From positions 1,364,001-1,428,000 of the forward strand of contig NZ_CP007028.1 in NCBI RefSeq assembly GCF_000512735.1: a DNA stretch of 64,000 bases. The letters run 5' to 3'. Source of the DNA: Thermocrinis ruber (GTDB lineage Bacteria; Aquificota; Aquificia; Aquificales; Aquificaceae). A program made the translations under genes and the position numbers. This document shows positions 44,564-53,526 of the stretch, piece by piece (the first letter of the stretch is position 1; the number at the start of each line of letters is the position of its first letter). The notes beneath the pieces were generated by a model. It searched no databases. It saw only the letters and a list, made by a program, of their open reading frames with translations, and was not told the origin of the DNA.

Positions 44564-47500
44564 ATGTACGGACTCGCCGGTAGGTTAGCCCACTATTTCA
44601 TAGACTCCAAGCTCACCCCCATCCTCATACTGGTATCCTTAGCCCTTGGACTCTTTGCCATAGTAACCACACCAAAGGAGGAGGAGCCCCAAATAGTAGT
44701 GCCCATGATAGACATAATGCTCTCCTACCCGGGTGCAACTCCTGAGGAGGTGGAAAGAAGGGTAGTTGTTCCCTTAGAGAAGAAGCTCTGGGAGCTCAAG
44801 GATATTGAATACATATACTCCTACGCGGGAGAGGGAATGGCGGTGGTTACCGCCCGGTTCTATGTGGGTACTGACCCGGTTAAGGCTCTGGTGGACCTAA
44901 ACACCAAAATGATGTCCGCAATGGATTTGGCTCCGCCGGGTGTAATCCTTCCTCCACTGATAAAGCCCAAGTCCATAGACGACGTACCTATTCTGACCCT
45001 TACCCTCTGGGGCAAAAACTACGATTGGTATGAGTTAAGAAGGCTCGCCGCAAGCATAGAAAACGAGATAAAGAAGATCCAGAATGTGGCGGATGTGTTC
45101 CTTGTGGGGGGAAGACCAAGAGAGGTAAGGGTAATCCTGGACCCACAAAGGCTGGAACACTACAGAATATCACCCCTCTATGTGGCACAGGTGCTAAGGT
45201 CTGCCAATGTGCAGATGCAGAGCGGGAACCTTTTGAGCCAAAACTACGAATACAAGGTTAGAACGGGCACCTTCTTTGAGTCAAAAAAAGATGTGGAAAA
45301 CCTCTTGGTAGGCGTCTTTGGTGGAAGACCCGTCTATTTGAAAGATGTGGCGGACGTGGTGGATGGTCCCTCTGAGGTGAAGGACTATGTGCTGATGGGC
45401 TTTGGACCGTCCGCTAAAGATCAAGATGTAAAGCCAGGAGAGCTTTATCCGGCGGTAACTATAGCAGTTGCCAAAAGGAAGGGCACGAACGCTATAGATG
45501 TGGCCAACGAAGTTATAAAGTTGGTGGAACACCTAAAGGGTAAACACCTTCCCAAAGACCTAAACATAACCATCACAAGAAACTACGGAAAGACTGCAAA
45601 AGAAAAGTCCGACGAGCTACTTAAAAAGCTATTCATTGCAACCGCTTCGGTGATCCTCTTAATAGCTGTCGCCCTCGGCATCAGAGAAGCTATAGTGGTG
45701 GGTATTGCAGTGCCCGTTACCCTCTCTATAGCCCTCTTTATAAGCGAAGCCCTTGGTTTTACCCTAAACAGGGTTACTCTATTTGCCCTCATCTTTGCCA
45801 TAGGTATTTTGGTAGATGACGCCATAGTGGTAGTGGAGAACATACACCGATGGTTTGAGCTAAAGCTTGCCAAGGACCCAAGGGAGGCAATAGTCAGGGC
45901 AACGGATGAGGTAGGAAACCCCACCATACTGGCAACCTTTACGGTCATTGCGGCGCTTATGCCCATGGCTTTTGTCAGTGGTTTGATGGGTCCCTACATG
46001 AGACCCATACCCATAAACGCCTCCGTTGCCATGTTCTTCTCCCTTTTGGTTGCCTTCATAATCACCCCCTGGGCAGCGTACATCTTTTTAAAGGATCAGT
46101 TTGACAAAAAGGAACATCACGAAACAGACATTAAGCAAACTAAGTTCTGGAAGTTCTACGCACGCATTATGGCACCCTTGCTGGTTAGCAAGCCAAAAAG
46201 ATACATGTTCTATGGCTTTACCTTAGGTCTAATGGCACTCTCTGTGGGACTTCTGATCACCAAGGTGGTGATAGTTAAGATGCTACCTTACGACAACAAG
46301 AGCGAACTGCAGATCGTCATAGACATGCCCGAAGGAACTCCAAAGGAAAAGACCTTGGAAACCGCCAAGGCAATAGCGGACTACATAGCCAAGCAGAGCA
46401 TAGTTAAAGACTATCAGATTTATGTGGGAACATCCTCTCCTTTCAACTTCAACGGACTTGTAAGACACTACTACCTAAGGCAAGGCTCCAACATGGCAGA
46501 CATTCAGGTGAATTTGGTGGATAAGAAGGAAAGAAAGGACCAGTCCCACGATTTTGCCAAAAAGATAAGACCCGCAGTCCATGAAATTGCCAAACAATAC
46601 GGTGCCAAGTATGTAGCTGTGGTGGAAGTACCACCAGGTCCTCCCGTGCTCTCCCCTATAGTGGCTGAAATCTATGGTCCTGACCTAAAGAGCCAAGAGG
46701 AATTCGCCCTGAAGGTCTTGGATATATTCAAGAAATCCCCCTCCATAACCGACGAGGGTATATACCTTGAAAGCCCCCACAAAATGCTCATACTGAAGGC
46801 AAAGGATGATGTGCTAAAGCTGGTGGGCATGTCTAAAGAGGAGTTTGTGAATACCCTAACTGCTTTGCTCAGTGGCTACCGAGTGGGATTGCTTCAAAAC
46901 ACAGACACAGAGCATACACCCATAATAGTTCAACTGAAGGAAAACTACAGAAATCTGGAGCTTTTGAAGATCCTCAAAGTTCCCACCAAAAATGACAAGC
47001 TTGTTCCTGTGTCGGAGCTTGTGGAAATCATAGAACAGGATGCACCCAAAAGTATATACCGCAAGAACCTAAGGCGGGTGGTTTATGTGATAGGAGATGT
47101 GGCAGGAAGAGAGGAGGCTCCCTTCTATGGTATTCTTGACGTTAGAAAGGATGTGCTTTCCATTCCTACACCTTACGGTCCGCCTAAGGAGCTCTGGATG
47201 AGCCTGCCTCTTATAGAGGACGGTATATACGTAAAGTGGGATGGTGAGATGCATATAACCCTTGAGGTATTCAGGGACCTTGGGCTTGCCTTTGGTGTTG
47301 CCCTTTTTGTGATGTATGTGCTGATCCTGGGTTGGTTCAAAGACTTTAAAATCCCAGGCATAATCATGGCACCCATACCACTAACCTTGGTGGGTATAAT
47401 TCCCGGACACCTTCTAATGGGTGCCTTCTTTACTGCTACATCTATGATAGGTTTTATCGCCCTCGCGGGTATAATAGTCAGAAACTCCATCCTGTTGGTG

Positions 47501-47791
47501 GATTTTGCGGAAGAAAAGATAAAGGAAGGTGTGCCGTTGCATAGGGCGATAGTTGAAGCGGGAGTTATAAGAACAAGACCTATAATTCTCACCGCAGTGG
47601 CAATAATAGTGGGCTCTTTTGTGATCATCTTTGACCCTATCTTCAACGGGCTTGCTATCTCTCTGATCTTTGGCACAATAGGTTCCACCACCCTAACTCT
47701 GGTCCTCATACCCCTTATGTATTACGCTTCCAAGTTGAAAACGCTAAAAGAAAAGCCTTCTAAGGAGGAAGTTTATAGGGAACTATTCTAA
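44564..47791 (+). CDS. RND efflux transporter (AcrB family)
   Basis: 1075 residues, full-length RND permease. The first helix is followed by KEEEPQIVVPMIDIM, helix 4 carries GILVDDAIVVVENIHRW with the proton-relay Asp pair, and helix 10 carries GIIVRNSILLVDFAEEKI. Two large periplasmic loops (about 40-340 and 590-900) form the porter and docking domains. The lack of metal-specific motifs leaves drug or solvent substrates more likely than metals, but this is not determined. Shine-Dalgarno GGAGG is present. Confidence 0.93.
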   Translation: MYGLAGRLAHYFIDSKLTPILILVSLALGLFAIVTTPKEEEPQIVVPMIDIMLSYPGATPEEVERRVVVPLEKKLWELKDIEYIYSYAGEGMAVVTARFYVGTDPVKALVDLNTKMMSAMDLAPPGVILPPLIKPKSIDDVPILTLTLWGKNYDWYELRRLAASIENEIKKIQNVADVFLVGGRPREVRVILDPQRLEHYRISPLYVAQVLRSANVQMQSGNLLSQNYEYKVRTGTFFESKKDVENLLVGVFGGRPVYLKDVADVVDGPSEVKDYVLMGFGPSAKDQDVKPGELYPAVTIAVAKRKGTNAIDVANEVIKLVEHLKGKHLPKDLNITITRNYGKTAKEKSDELLKKLFIATASVILLIAVALGIREAIVVGIAVPVTLSIALFISEALGFTLNRVTLFALIFAIGILVDDAIVVVENIHRWFELKLAKDPREAIVRATDEVGNPTILATFTVIAALMPMAFVSGLMGPYMRPIPINASVAMFFSLLVAFIITPWAAYIFLKDQFDKKEHHETDIKQTKFWKFYARIMAPLLVSKPKRYMFYGFTLGLMALSVGLLITKVVIVKMLPYDNKSELQIVIDMPEGTPKEKTLETAKAIADYIAKQSIVKDYQIYVGTSSPFNFNGLVRHYYLRQGSNMADIQVNLVDKKERKDQSHDFAKKIRPAVHEIAKQYGAKYVAVVEVPPGPPVLSPIVAEIYGPDLKSQEEFALKVLDIFKKSPSITDEGIYLESPHKMLILKAKDDVLKLVGMSKEEFVNTLTALLSGYRVGLLQNTDTEHTPIIVQLKENYRNLELLKILKVPTKNDKLVPVSELVEIIEQDAPKSIYRKNLRRVVYVIGDVAGREEAPFYGILDVRKDVLSIPTPYGPPKELWMSLPLIEDGIYVKWDGEMHITLEVFRDLGLAFGVALFVMYVLILGWFKDFKIPGIIMAPIPLTLVGIIPGHLLMGAFFTATSMIGFIALAGIIVRNSILLVDFAEEKIKEGVPLHRAIVEAGVIRTRPIILTAVAIIVGSFVIIFDPIFNGLAISLIFGTIGSTTLTLVLIPLMYYASKLKTLKEKPSKEEVYRELF

Positions 47792-47815
47792 AAATTTTGG
47801 GTTATACTCCTAAAT

Positions 47816-49039
47816 ATGCATGTTTTAAGCAAGCAGGCAATCTATGACAAGAGGGGGAATGTAGCCTTTTGGGAGGTTTTCGTTCAGGATGCTACTACTG
47901 GTAAATATCCGAAAAACATTGACCCCCTAAAAGCTACTACCATAGCGGTAGATTTGCTTGTAGAGTTGGGTGCCTACAGGGTTGGCGAAGGAAAGACCAT
48001 TTTTGTTAATGTCCCAGCTATATTTTTAGAGGCCTCTATGTTTGACCTTCTCTCTCCAGAATATGTAGGCATAGAACTCGTAGAAAACAAAAACATTACT
48101 ACCCAAACCTACAATGCTATAGAACTCTTACTAAAAAGAGGTTTCAAATTCTGCATAGATGATTTTGGCTTTGAAAGGATAGATTATCTACCCTTGCTAG
48201 GCAAAGCCCACTTTGTAAAAATAGACATTAAAAACAGTCCCTACGATTTGGATGAGTTAAAAGAGGTTATAACTATATTAAAGAACTTGAAAAAAAGCGT
48301 AATAGCAAAGAACATAGAAACAGAAGAAGACTATAAAAGGGCAAAGGATTATGGCTTTGACTATTTCCAAGGTTCCTATCTTTCACCACCCACTGTTGTA
48401 AAGGATACACGAACAATTTCCTACCTTAAAAGCACTATATTGGAGTTGTATAAAGCCTTGACAGAGGGTGATATGAAACGGATAGTGAATGTTCTTGAAA
48501 AAGACGTAGGTGCAGCGTATAAACTTCTGAAGTTTGCTAACTCTGCCCTTTTTCCGAGGGCCAAAAAGTTAAGCAGTTTGGAGGAAGCTGTTGTTTATCT
48601 GGGTTTCGATAACATAGTTAAGTTTGCCATAGTGCTTGCCATTTCCGAGATGTTCGCAAAGGGAGATGAGAAAAGGCATTGGGAAAGGGCCCTTTACAGG
48701 GCTTGTTTAGCTGAAAAGTTAGCAAAAATATACTCCCCCAATTTAAAAGCAAAGGCTCATACCGCGGGGCTCTTTTCTCTCTCTCAGGAGATATTTGGAC
48801 AAAGGCCAGAGAATTTAGCCCTTGAGCTGGGTTTGGACAAAGATATTGTAGAAGCCTTTGAGAAAAAAAACACTGAGCTGGGTTTTATCCTCTCTTTGGT
48901 AGAACTATTGGAGGACACCCAAAATCCTGAGATCTTACAGAAGATCGCAAAGATACTGAAAACAAGCCCCGATATAGTAAAATCCATTATTGAAAGTGCA
49001 AAAAAGGAATCAATGACAATCACCCAAGAGCTGGCTTAA
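47816..49039 (+). CDS. EAL-HDOD protein with a degenerate EAL domain
   Basis: 407 residues: an N-terminal EAL-like domain (1-195) and a C-terminal HDOD domain (about 200-400), the order of YuxH/CdgJ-type signalling proteins. The EAL motif reads E20-V-F, DDFG (115-118) and K135 remain, but the Glu of the usual AEGVET is Lys (AKNIET, 164-169). It is therefore unlikely to hydrolyse c-di-GMP and may bind it or another partner. A TATACT (47803-47808) ends 7 bases before the ATG. Stop codon overlaps that of ccsA in TTAA. Confidence 0.85.
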   Translation: MHVLSKQAIYDKRGNVAFWEVFVQDATTGKYPKNIDPLKATTIAVDLLVELGAYRVGEGKTIFVNVPAIFLEASMFDLLSPEYVGIELVENKNITTQTYNAIELLLKRGFKFCIDDFGFERIDYLPLLGKAHFVKIDIKNSPYDLDELKEVITILKNLKKSVIAKNIETEEDYKRAKDYGFDYFQGSYLSPPTVVKDTRTISYLKSTILELYKALTEGDMKRIVNVLEKDVGAAYKLLKFANSALFPRAKKLSSLEEAVVYLGFDNIVKFAIVLAISEMFAKGDEKRHWERALYRACLAEKLAKIYSPNLKAKAHTAGLFSLSQEIFGQRPENLALELGLDKDIVEAFEKKNTELGFILSLVELLEDTQNPEILQKIAKILKTSPDIVKSIIESAKKESMTITQELA

Positions 49040-49956
49040 TCGGTGGCGTAGCTATGAAGCCCAGGGAAGAATAGATTAATGGCAAAGAAGCATATTAGAA
49101 CGGTTATAAACCCAAAGACAAGGATCCAGGCGGTTTTTGTGCCCTTCCAACCCAGCATCTGCCTTGCATGAAGATATGCTCCAAAGAAGAGCCATACGAT
49201 CAGAGACCAAACCTCCTTTGGGTCCCAGCTCCAGTATCCACCCCACGCTTCGTTAGCCCAAGCAGCTCCCAGAATTATAGACGCTGTCCATATAGGGAAA
49301 ACGATAACCACAGACTTATAAGAAAGCTCGTCTAAAACTTCCAAAGATGGTAAAAAGCTAAGGTTGTATTTAGCCTTCAAAAGATAAAGAACTGCACCCC
49401 CAAAGGCTACGGTAAAACCCGCGTAGCCCACAAAGGCAGTTATAACATGGATGTATAGCCAATAGCTTCTTAGCGCAGGCATTAAGGGCGTTATCTCTGT
49501 GTTTGCCTTTGTTATAGCAAAGAGAGAAAGACCGAAGATAATCGGAGTTATAAGAGCTCCCAAAAACTTTACACCGTATTTTCTTTCCAGTAGCAGGTAT
49601 ATCACTCCCACAATAAAACTCCAAAAGGTAAGGGCTTCGAAGAGGTTAGACCACGGTGGATGAAAGGCACCCATTTCATAGGTTTGCCAACCCCTTCGGA
49701 TCATACCAGTTAGATTCAACAAAAGACCCAAAAAGAGTATGCCGGTAGCCACATTACCGATAATGCGCTCTCTTAGGAAAAGAAAGGCAAGGTAAGAAAT
49801 GGCTGAAAGCCCGTAGGCTAGCGTGGCGGATTTATACCAAAAGACATTATCGTATGGCAGGGATGCTAAAATCACAGAGAGCAAAAGCCCAAGGATTGGA
49901 ATTAGCCAGCCCTGAAGGGCAAAAGACCTACCGCTCTTTAAAGAAACTTCCTTCAT
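49036..49956 (-). CDS. ccsA: Cytochrome c biogenesis protein CcsA (system II)
   Basis: 306-residue heme-handling membrane protein of system II cytochrome c maturation, with about eight transmembrane helices. The WWD-type heme motif appears as WANEAWGGYWSWDPKEVWSLI, followed by HARQMLGWKG. Its partner ResB/CcsB is not in the window. A TATATT on this strand (plus 49967-49972) lies 10 bases before the ATG, again without a Shine-Dalgarno. Confidence 0.92.
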   Translation of the reverse strand: MKEVSLKSGRSFALQGWLIPILGLLLSVILASLPYDNVFWYKSATLAYGLSAISYLAFLFLRERIIGNVATGILFLGLLLNLTGMIRRGWQTYEMGAFHPPWSNLFEALTFWSFIVGVIYLLLERKYGVKFLGALITPIIFGLSLFAITKANTEITPLMPALRSYWLYIHVITAFVGYAGFTVAFGGAVLYLLKAKYNLSFLPSLEVLDELSYKSVVIVFPIWTASIILGAAWANEAWGGYWSWDPKEVWSLIVWLFFGAYLHARQMLGWKGTKTAWILVFGFITVLICFFAINLFFPGLHSYATD

Positions 49957-49976
49957 AGCCTTAATAAATATAACAC

Positions 49977-50423
49977 CTACTCTTGAGGTTGCACGTCCAC
50001 TTTTATCTGAACTTCCACCTCGGGATGTAGCCTTATGGACACTGTGTGTATACCCACATCCCTTATTGGTTTGGCAAGGATTATCTTCTTCCTGTCTATT
50101 TCAAATCCCTTTTCTGCCAAAGCTTTGGCGATCTCCGTACTGGTAACTGAGCCATAAAGTTTTCCTTTTTCGCCTACCTGATGCTTGATCTCCAGCACCA
50201 AGCCTTCCAACTTCTTCGCCAAGGCAAGGGCTTTTTCTTTTTCCTTCTGTAGTTTCCTCTGCTTTTGAGAGAGTATGCTTTGAACATGCCTTAGGTTGGA
50301 TTCGGTGGCAGGGAGGGCTATACCCCTTGGTATGAGGTAGTTTCTGGCAAAGCCGTCTTTTACATTTATCACCGTCCCTATAGTACCATAACCCTCAAAA
50401 TCTTTAATAAGCACCACCTTCAT
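49977..50423 (-). CDS. rplI: Ribosomal protein L9
   Basis: 148 residues, two-domain 50S protein joined by a long helix. KVVLIKDFEGYGTIGTVINVKDGFARNYLIPRG is the conserved N-terminal rRNA-binding region; the C-terminal domain includes GKLYGSVTSTEIAKAL. Last gene of rpsF-ssb-rpsR-rplI, 12 bases after rpsR, with GGAGG before its ATG. Confidence 0.96.
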   Translation of the reverse strand: MKVVLIKDFEGYGTIGTVINVKDGFARNYLIPRGIALPATESNLRHVQSILSQKQRKLQKEKEKALALAKKLEGLVLEIKHQVGEKGKLYGSVTSTEIAKALAEKGFEIDRKKIILAKPIRDVGIHTVSIRLHPEVEVQIKVDVQPQE

Positions 50424-50435
50424 ACCTGTACCTCC

Positions 50436-50654
50436 TTAGGTTATGAGATAAGGTAGTAGTGCCAATTGTCTTGCCCTCTTTATCTCCCTTGACAGAATCC
50501 GTTGATGCTTGGCACACACGCCTGTTTGCCTTCTGCCTATGATCTTGCCTCTTTCAGATAAAAACTTTGCTAACTCTTCATACTCCTTGTAAGAAGGATC
50601 TTTACCCTTCTCACAGAAATAACAGGTCTTTTTTGCACCTTTTTTTATCTCCAT
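50436..50654 (-). CDS. rpsR: Ribosomal protein S18
   Basis: 72 residues, 30S protein that binds with S6. [28 protein letters not shown] and the [28 protein letters not shown] region are typical. It keeps a Cys-x2-Cys plus a later Cys (zinc-type N-terminus). Preceded by a Shine-Dalgarno (GGAGG), 12 bases after ssb. Confidence 0.96.
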   Translation of the reverse strand: MEIKKGAKKTCYFCEKGKDPSYKEYEELAKFLSERGKIIGRRQTGVCAKHQRILSREIKRARQLALLPYLIT

Positions 50655-50666
50655 TTTTCAACCTCC

Positions 50667-51089
50667 TTAAAAGGGTAGTTCATCATCTTCTGAAGAAAAG
50701 GGCCTTTCTTCAAAGCCCACTTCTGTATCTTCCGGCAGGACCTCCTCCTCTATAGGTCCTTCCGCCTTTGGCTTCCTTATGATCCTGACCGCACTGGCTA
50801 CAATTCTCACCTTGCTCTGTGGCCTGCCTTCTTTGTCAACCCAGCGGTCCTGACGGAGACTCCCCTCTATCACTACCATGTAGCCTTTGGAGAGCCTTGT
50901 ACCCAAATCTTCTGCCAACCTGCCGTAGGCCCTAACATCAAAATAATGGGTCTCTTCTCTCCATTCATCGTTAACTTTAAACCTTCTGTTGTATGCTATG
51001 GAAAACTCCACCACCTGCGTTCCGGAAGGGAGATAGTTTATTATAGGGTCCCTCACCAGGTTTCCTATAATTAGTACCTTATTGAGCAT
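50667..51089 (-). CDS. ssb: Single-stranded DNA-binding protein
   Basis: 140 residues. OB-fold domain (1-105) beginning MLNKVLIIGNLVRDPIINYLPSG and including EGSLRQDRWVDKEGRPQSK; an acidic linker; and the C-terminal DDELPF peptide that recruits repair and replication partners. Located between rpsF and rpsR as in many bacteria. It overlaps rpsF by 11 bases. Confidence 0.96.
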   Translation of the reverse strand: MLNKVLIIGNLVRDPIINYLPSGTQVVEFSIAYNRRFKVNDEWREETHYFDVRAYGRLAEDLGTRLSKGYMVVIEGSLRQDRWVDKEGRPQSKVRIVASAVRIIRKPKAEGPIEEEVLPEDTEVGFEERPFSSEDDELPF

Positions 51090-51417
51090 GGCTTGCTTCT
51101 TTTTTCGCTTTTTGCTTTATGTTGAGCCACCTTATAACGTCATCATTGATCTTGTAATAAAAATCCAATTCGTTAGGCAGATCAGTGTTTTCGGATCTTA
51201 TTTCAATGATGAAATATCTGCCGTGGGTAAAGTTGTTGATCCTGTAAGCGAGAGGCTTTAGCCCCCAATCTAAGACGTTCAGAATCTCACCGCCCTTTTT
51301 GGTTATAAAGTCTTTTATCTCCTGAACCCTTCTGTTTACCTCTTCTTCTGAGAGGGTGGGTTTTAAGACCACTACGCTCTCATAATGCCTTATGGTCTCA
51401 TAATATCTCTTTGCCAT
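51079..51417 (-). CDS. rpsF: Ribosomal protein S6
   Basis: 112 residues, 30S protein that binds as a dimer with S18. YESVVVLKPTLSEEEVNRRVQEI, LDWGLKPLAYRINNFTHGRYFII and NDDVIRWLNIKQKA are the S6 signatures. First gene of the rpsF-ssb-rpsR-rplI unit, with a CAGGAGG Shine-Dalgarno and a structured leader upstream. Confidence 0.96.
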   Translation of the reverse strand: MAKRYYETIRHYESVVVLKPTLSEEEVNRRVQEIKDFITKKGGEILNVLDWGLKPLAYRINNFTHGRYFIIEIRSENTDLPNELDFYYKINDDVIRWLNIKQKAKKEASHAQ

Positions 51418-51431
51418 CTTCTACCTCCTGG

Positions 51432-51462
51432 CCTAAGTTTAGGTCCTCACCCTTACGGTGAG
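51432..51462 (-). promoter_or_regulatory. Structured rpsF leader, possible S6:S18 autoregulation site
   Basis: On the minus strand the leader forms CTCACC-GTAAG-GGTGAG (plus 51446-51462), followed by CCTAA-AC-TTAGG (plus 51432-51443) and then the Shine-Dalgarno (plus 51424-51430). The loop carries CCGTAAG. rpsF leaders of many bacteria bind the S6:S18 complex through a CCG-containing hairpin; whether this is that motif needs comparison. A TAAAAT box (plus 51479-51484) at the end of hisIE may be its promoter. Confidence 0.45.
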
Positions 51463-51484
51463 AACGAGGTAAAGATACATTTTA

Positions 51485-52150
51485 TCATTCCTTGAACCTT
51501 TTTGCAAGCTCTTCCATAACCTCCTGCCACGCAACACCCTTTACCACAAGGGAAAGGATCAAGGAATACAAGAGGTCTGCGGTTTCAAGAACTATCTGAT
51601 CCTTTTGGGAGTTTTTGAGGGCTATGAGGGTTTCTATGGCTTCCTCGCCAAACTTTTGTAAAACTCTGTCCTCCCCTTCCAAAAAGAGCCTGACGGTGTA
51701 AGAATTTTTAGGCTTTCGGGCTAGCCTATCCTTTATAACCTCCTCCAACCTGCTTGGCGTTTCAAAGGGCAAGGGTCTGAGCTTTCTGTTCCCTTGAATA
51801 TTCCTAAAAAAGCAGTTTCTTTCTCCCGTGTGGCATGCCCTGTTTAGGTTTTGTTCCACTATGTAAAGCAACACATCCTCGTCGCAATCAACACGGACTT
51901 CTATAACCCTTTGAAGCTCTCCAGAGGTCTCTCCCTTTTTCCATATCTCCTTCCTTGAACGGGAATAGTAATGGGCATAGCCTGTCTCCAAGGTAAGCTG
52001 GAGTGCCTGCTGGTTAGCCCAGGCGAACATCCTTATCTCGCCCGTCCTATAATCCTGGGCTATTACAGGCAGTAGCCCCTCTTGGTTCCATTTAAGGTTT
52101 TTTATAAGCTCATCCGAATATGTCAATGGGTTCCTCTCTGAATTCTCCAT
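51485..52150 (-). CDS. hisIE: Bifunctional phosphoribosyl-AMP cyclohydrolase / phosphoribosyl-ATP pyrophosphatase
   Basis: 221 residues covering histidine steps 2 and 3. The HisI half (about 10-125) has VIAQDYRTGEIRMFAWAN, SRSRKEIWKKGETSG and the metal-binding VDCDEDVLLY plus ACHTGERNCF. The HisE half (about 135-221) has KFGEEAIETLIALK and ETADLLYSL. ATG at 52150 gives a 41-base overlap with the peptidase gene; a TTG at 52126 is an alternative start. Confidence 0.94.
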   Translation of the reverse strand: MENSERNPLTYSDELIKNLKWNQEGLLPVIAQDYRTGEIRMFAWANQQALQLTLETGYAHYYSRSRKEIWKKGETSGELQRVIEVRVDCDEDVLLYIVEQNLNRACHTGERNCFFRNIQGNRKLRPLPFETPSRLEEVIKDRLARKPKNSYTVRLFLEGEDRVLQKFGEEAIETLIALKNSQKDQIVLETADLLYSLILSLVVKGVAWQEVMEELAKRFKE

Positions 52151-52526
52151 CTATCAACTCCCAACTTCTATAGGACACTACCTTACCCTTGCTAACAGAC
52201 AGTATTATGTAAGAAAAGCCCTCAAAGGCCCTTTCCCTGTCAAATTCAGAGGGTCTGTCCGGATGGTCTGGGTGGGAGTGATAGACCCCTACTATCTCAA
52301 GCCCAAACTCCTTAGCCTTCTGTTCTGCCTTAAGGTAATCCTTTGGGTCTATTTGGTATCTATCGTTCTTTCTCTCCGGATATGCGTTGGGTGTCTCATA
52401 AGCACCAAAGACTATGCGCACATCCTGTTGGAATTTGCCCAGCAACAGTCCGCAGGTTTCGTAGGGATAATCCCTCTCCGCTTGTAGGATCATCTTCTGA
52501 AGGGCAGACCTTTTAAGCCTTAGCAT
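52110..52526 (-). CDS. JAMM/MPN+ (M67-family) metallopeptidase
   Basis: 138 residues, single MPN+ domain. The zinc site is complete: E23 in PYETCGLLLG and H83-S-H85-x7-S93-x2-D96 (YHSHPDHPDRPSEFD). Bacterial members of this type (Mec+, QbsD) trim residues after Gly-Gly from ubiquitin-like sulfur carriers. The carrier at 33906-34184 ends GGF and is a candidate substrate, although the genes are 18 kb apart. It overlaps asd by 14 bases and hisIE by 41. Confidence 0.88.
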   Translation of the reverse strand: MLRLKRSALQKMILQAERDYPYETCGLLLGKFQQDVRIVFGAYETPNAYPERKNDRYQIDPKDYLKAEQKAKEFGLEIVGVYHSHPDHPDRPSEFDRERAFEGFSYIILSVSKGKVVSYRSWELIDGEFREEPIDIFG

Positions 52527-53505
52527 GGATCAAAAGCTCCGCTATTTGTACTGCGTTGGTGGCTGCACCCTTTCTTATGTTGTCCGCCACCACCCACATA
52601 GAAAGCCCTGGCTCAAAAACCAAGTCCTTCCTTATCCTGCCCACAAAGACCTCATCCCTGCCCGCCACATCTATTGGAGTGGGATAACCTTCTTCCACCA
52701 GCACCACACCCTTTGCCTTCCTTAAAAGCTCCATTGCGGATTCTGGTTCCAGTGGACGGTTTAGCTTTACAGAAATTGCTTCCGAGTGTCCGTAAAAGAC
52801 GGGAACCCTCACTGTGGTGGCACTTACCTTTATGTTTGGGTCGTGCAATATTTTCCTTGTTTCGTTCACCATCTTCATCTCTTCTTTGGTGTATCCGTTT
52901 TCTGTGAATACATCTATCTGTGGGATCACGTTGAAGGCGATCCTGCGCGGGAGATTTTTGACCTCCATCTGTTCACCCCGGCACCAAGCCCTTGTTTGTT
53001 CTTCTAGTTCTCTTATTGCCTTGGCACCCGCACCGGAGACCGACTGATAGGTTGCCACCACTATGGCAGAAATTCCCACCGCGTCGTATATGGGCTTTAG
53101 TGCTACCAACATCTGTATGGTAGAGCAGTTGGGATTGGCAATTATGCCCTTGTGATTTTCCACATCCTCCGGGTTTACCTCCGGCACAACCAGTGGCACA
53201 TCAGGGTCTAACCTCCAGGCGGAAGAGTTATCTATAACTATCGCACCATCCTTGACAAAGCGGGGAGCGTACTCTTTGCTCACCGCAGAACCTGCCGAAA
53301 AGAGGGCTATGTCTATGCCCTTAAAGGAGGTCTCTTTGTTTAGCGCCCTTACTTTGAACTTCTCACCCCTGAAGGTTAGCTCGGTACCCTCCGATTTTTC
53401 GGAGGCATAAAGGTAAAGCTCATCCACCGGGAAGTTTCTTTCTTCGAGCACCTTTAAAAAGGTCCTTCCCACTTCACCCGTCGCACCAACTATGGCTACA
53501 CGCAT
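52513..53505 (-). CDS. asd: Aspartate-semialdehyde dehydrogenase
   Basis: Second enzyme of the aspartate pathway towards Lys, Met and Thr. 330 residues. NADP-binding [15 protein letters not shown], the catalytic C127 in [10 protein letters not shown] and a later active-site region with [15 protein letters not shown]. First gene of asd - JAMM peptidase - hisIE, in which neighbouring genes overlap. Divergent from pyrD across 21 bases. Confidence 0.95.
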   Translation of the reverse strand: MRVAIVGATGEVGRTFLKVLEERNFPVDELYLYASEKSEGTELTFRGEKFKVRALNKETSFKGIDIALFSAGSAVSKEYAPRFVKDGAIVIDNSSAWRLDPDVPLVVPEVNPEDVENHKGIIANPNCSTIQMLVALKPIYDAVGISAIVVATYQSVSGAGAKAIRELEEQTRAWCRGEQMEVKNLPRRIAFNVIPQIDVFTENGYTKEEMKMVNETRKILHDPNIKVSATTVRVPVFYGHSEAISVKLNRPLEPESAMELLRKAKGVVLVEEGYPTPIDVAGRDEVFVGRIRKDLVFEPGLSMWVVADNIRKGAATNAVQIAELLIHAKA

Positions 53506-53508
53506 GGC

Positions 53509-53520
53509 ATTATAATTTTA
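53509..53520. promoter_or_regulatory. Overlapping divergent -10 boxes (asd / pyrD)
   Basis: In the 21-bp gap, TATAAT (plus 53511-53516) ends 10 bases before pyrD. On the minus strand TAAAAT (plus 53515-53520) lies 9 bases before asd and TATAAT (plus 53509-53514) only 3 bases before it. Neither gene has a Shine-Dalgarno. -35 elements would lie inside the opposing genes and are not recognisable. Confidence 0.5.
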
Positions 53521-53526
53521 AGCCCA

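Noticed and set aside
47173-47709. 178-residue frame antisense to the RND transporter
   Set aside because: Shadow of conserved transmembrane sequence on the plus strand.
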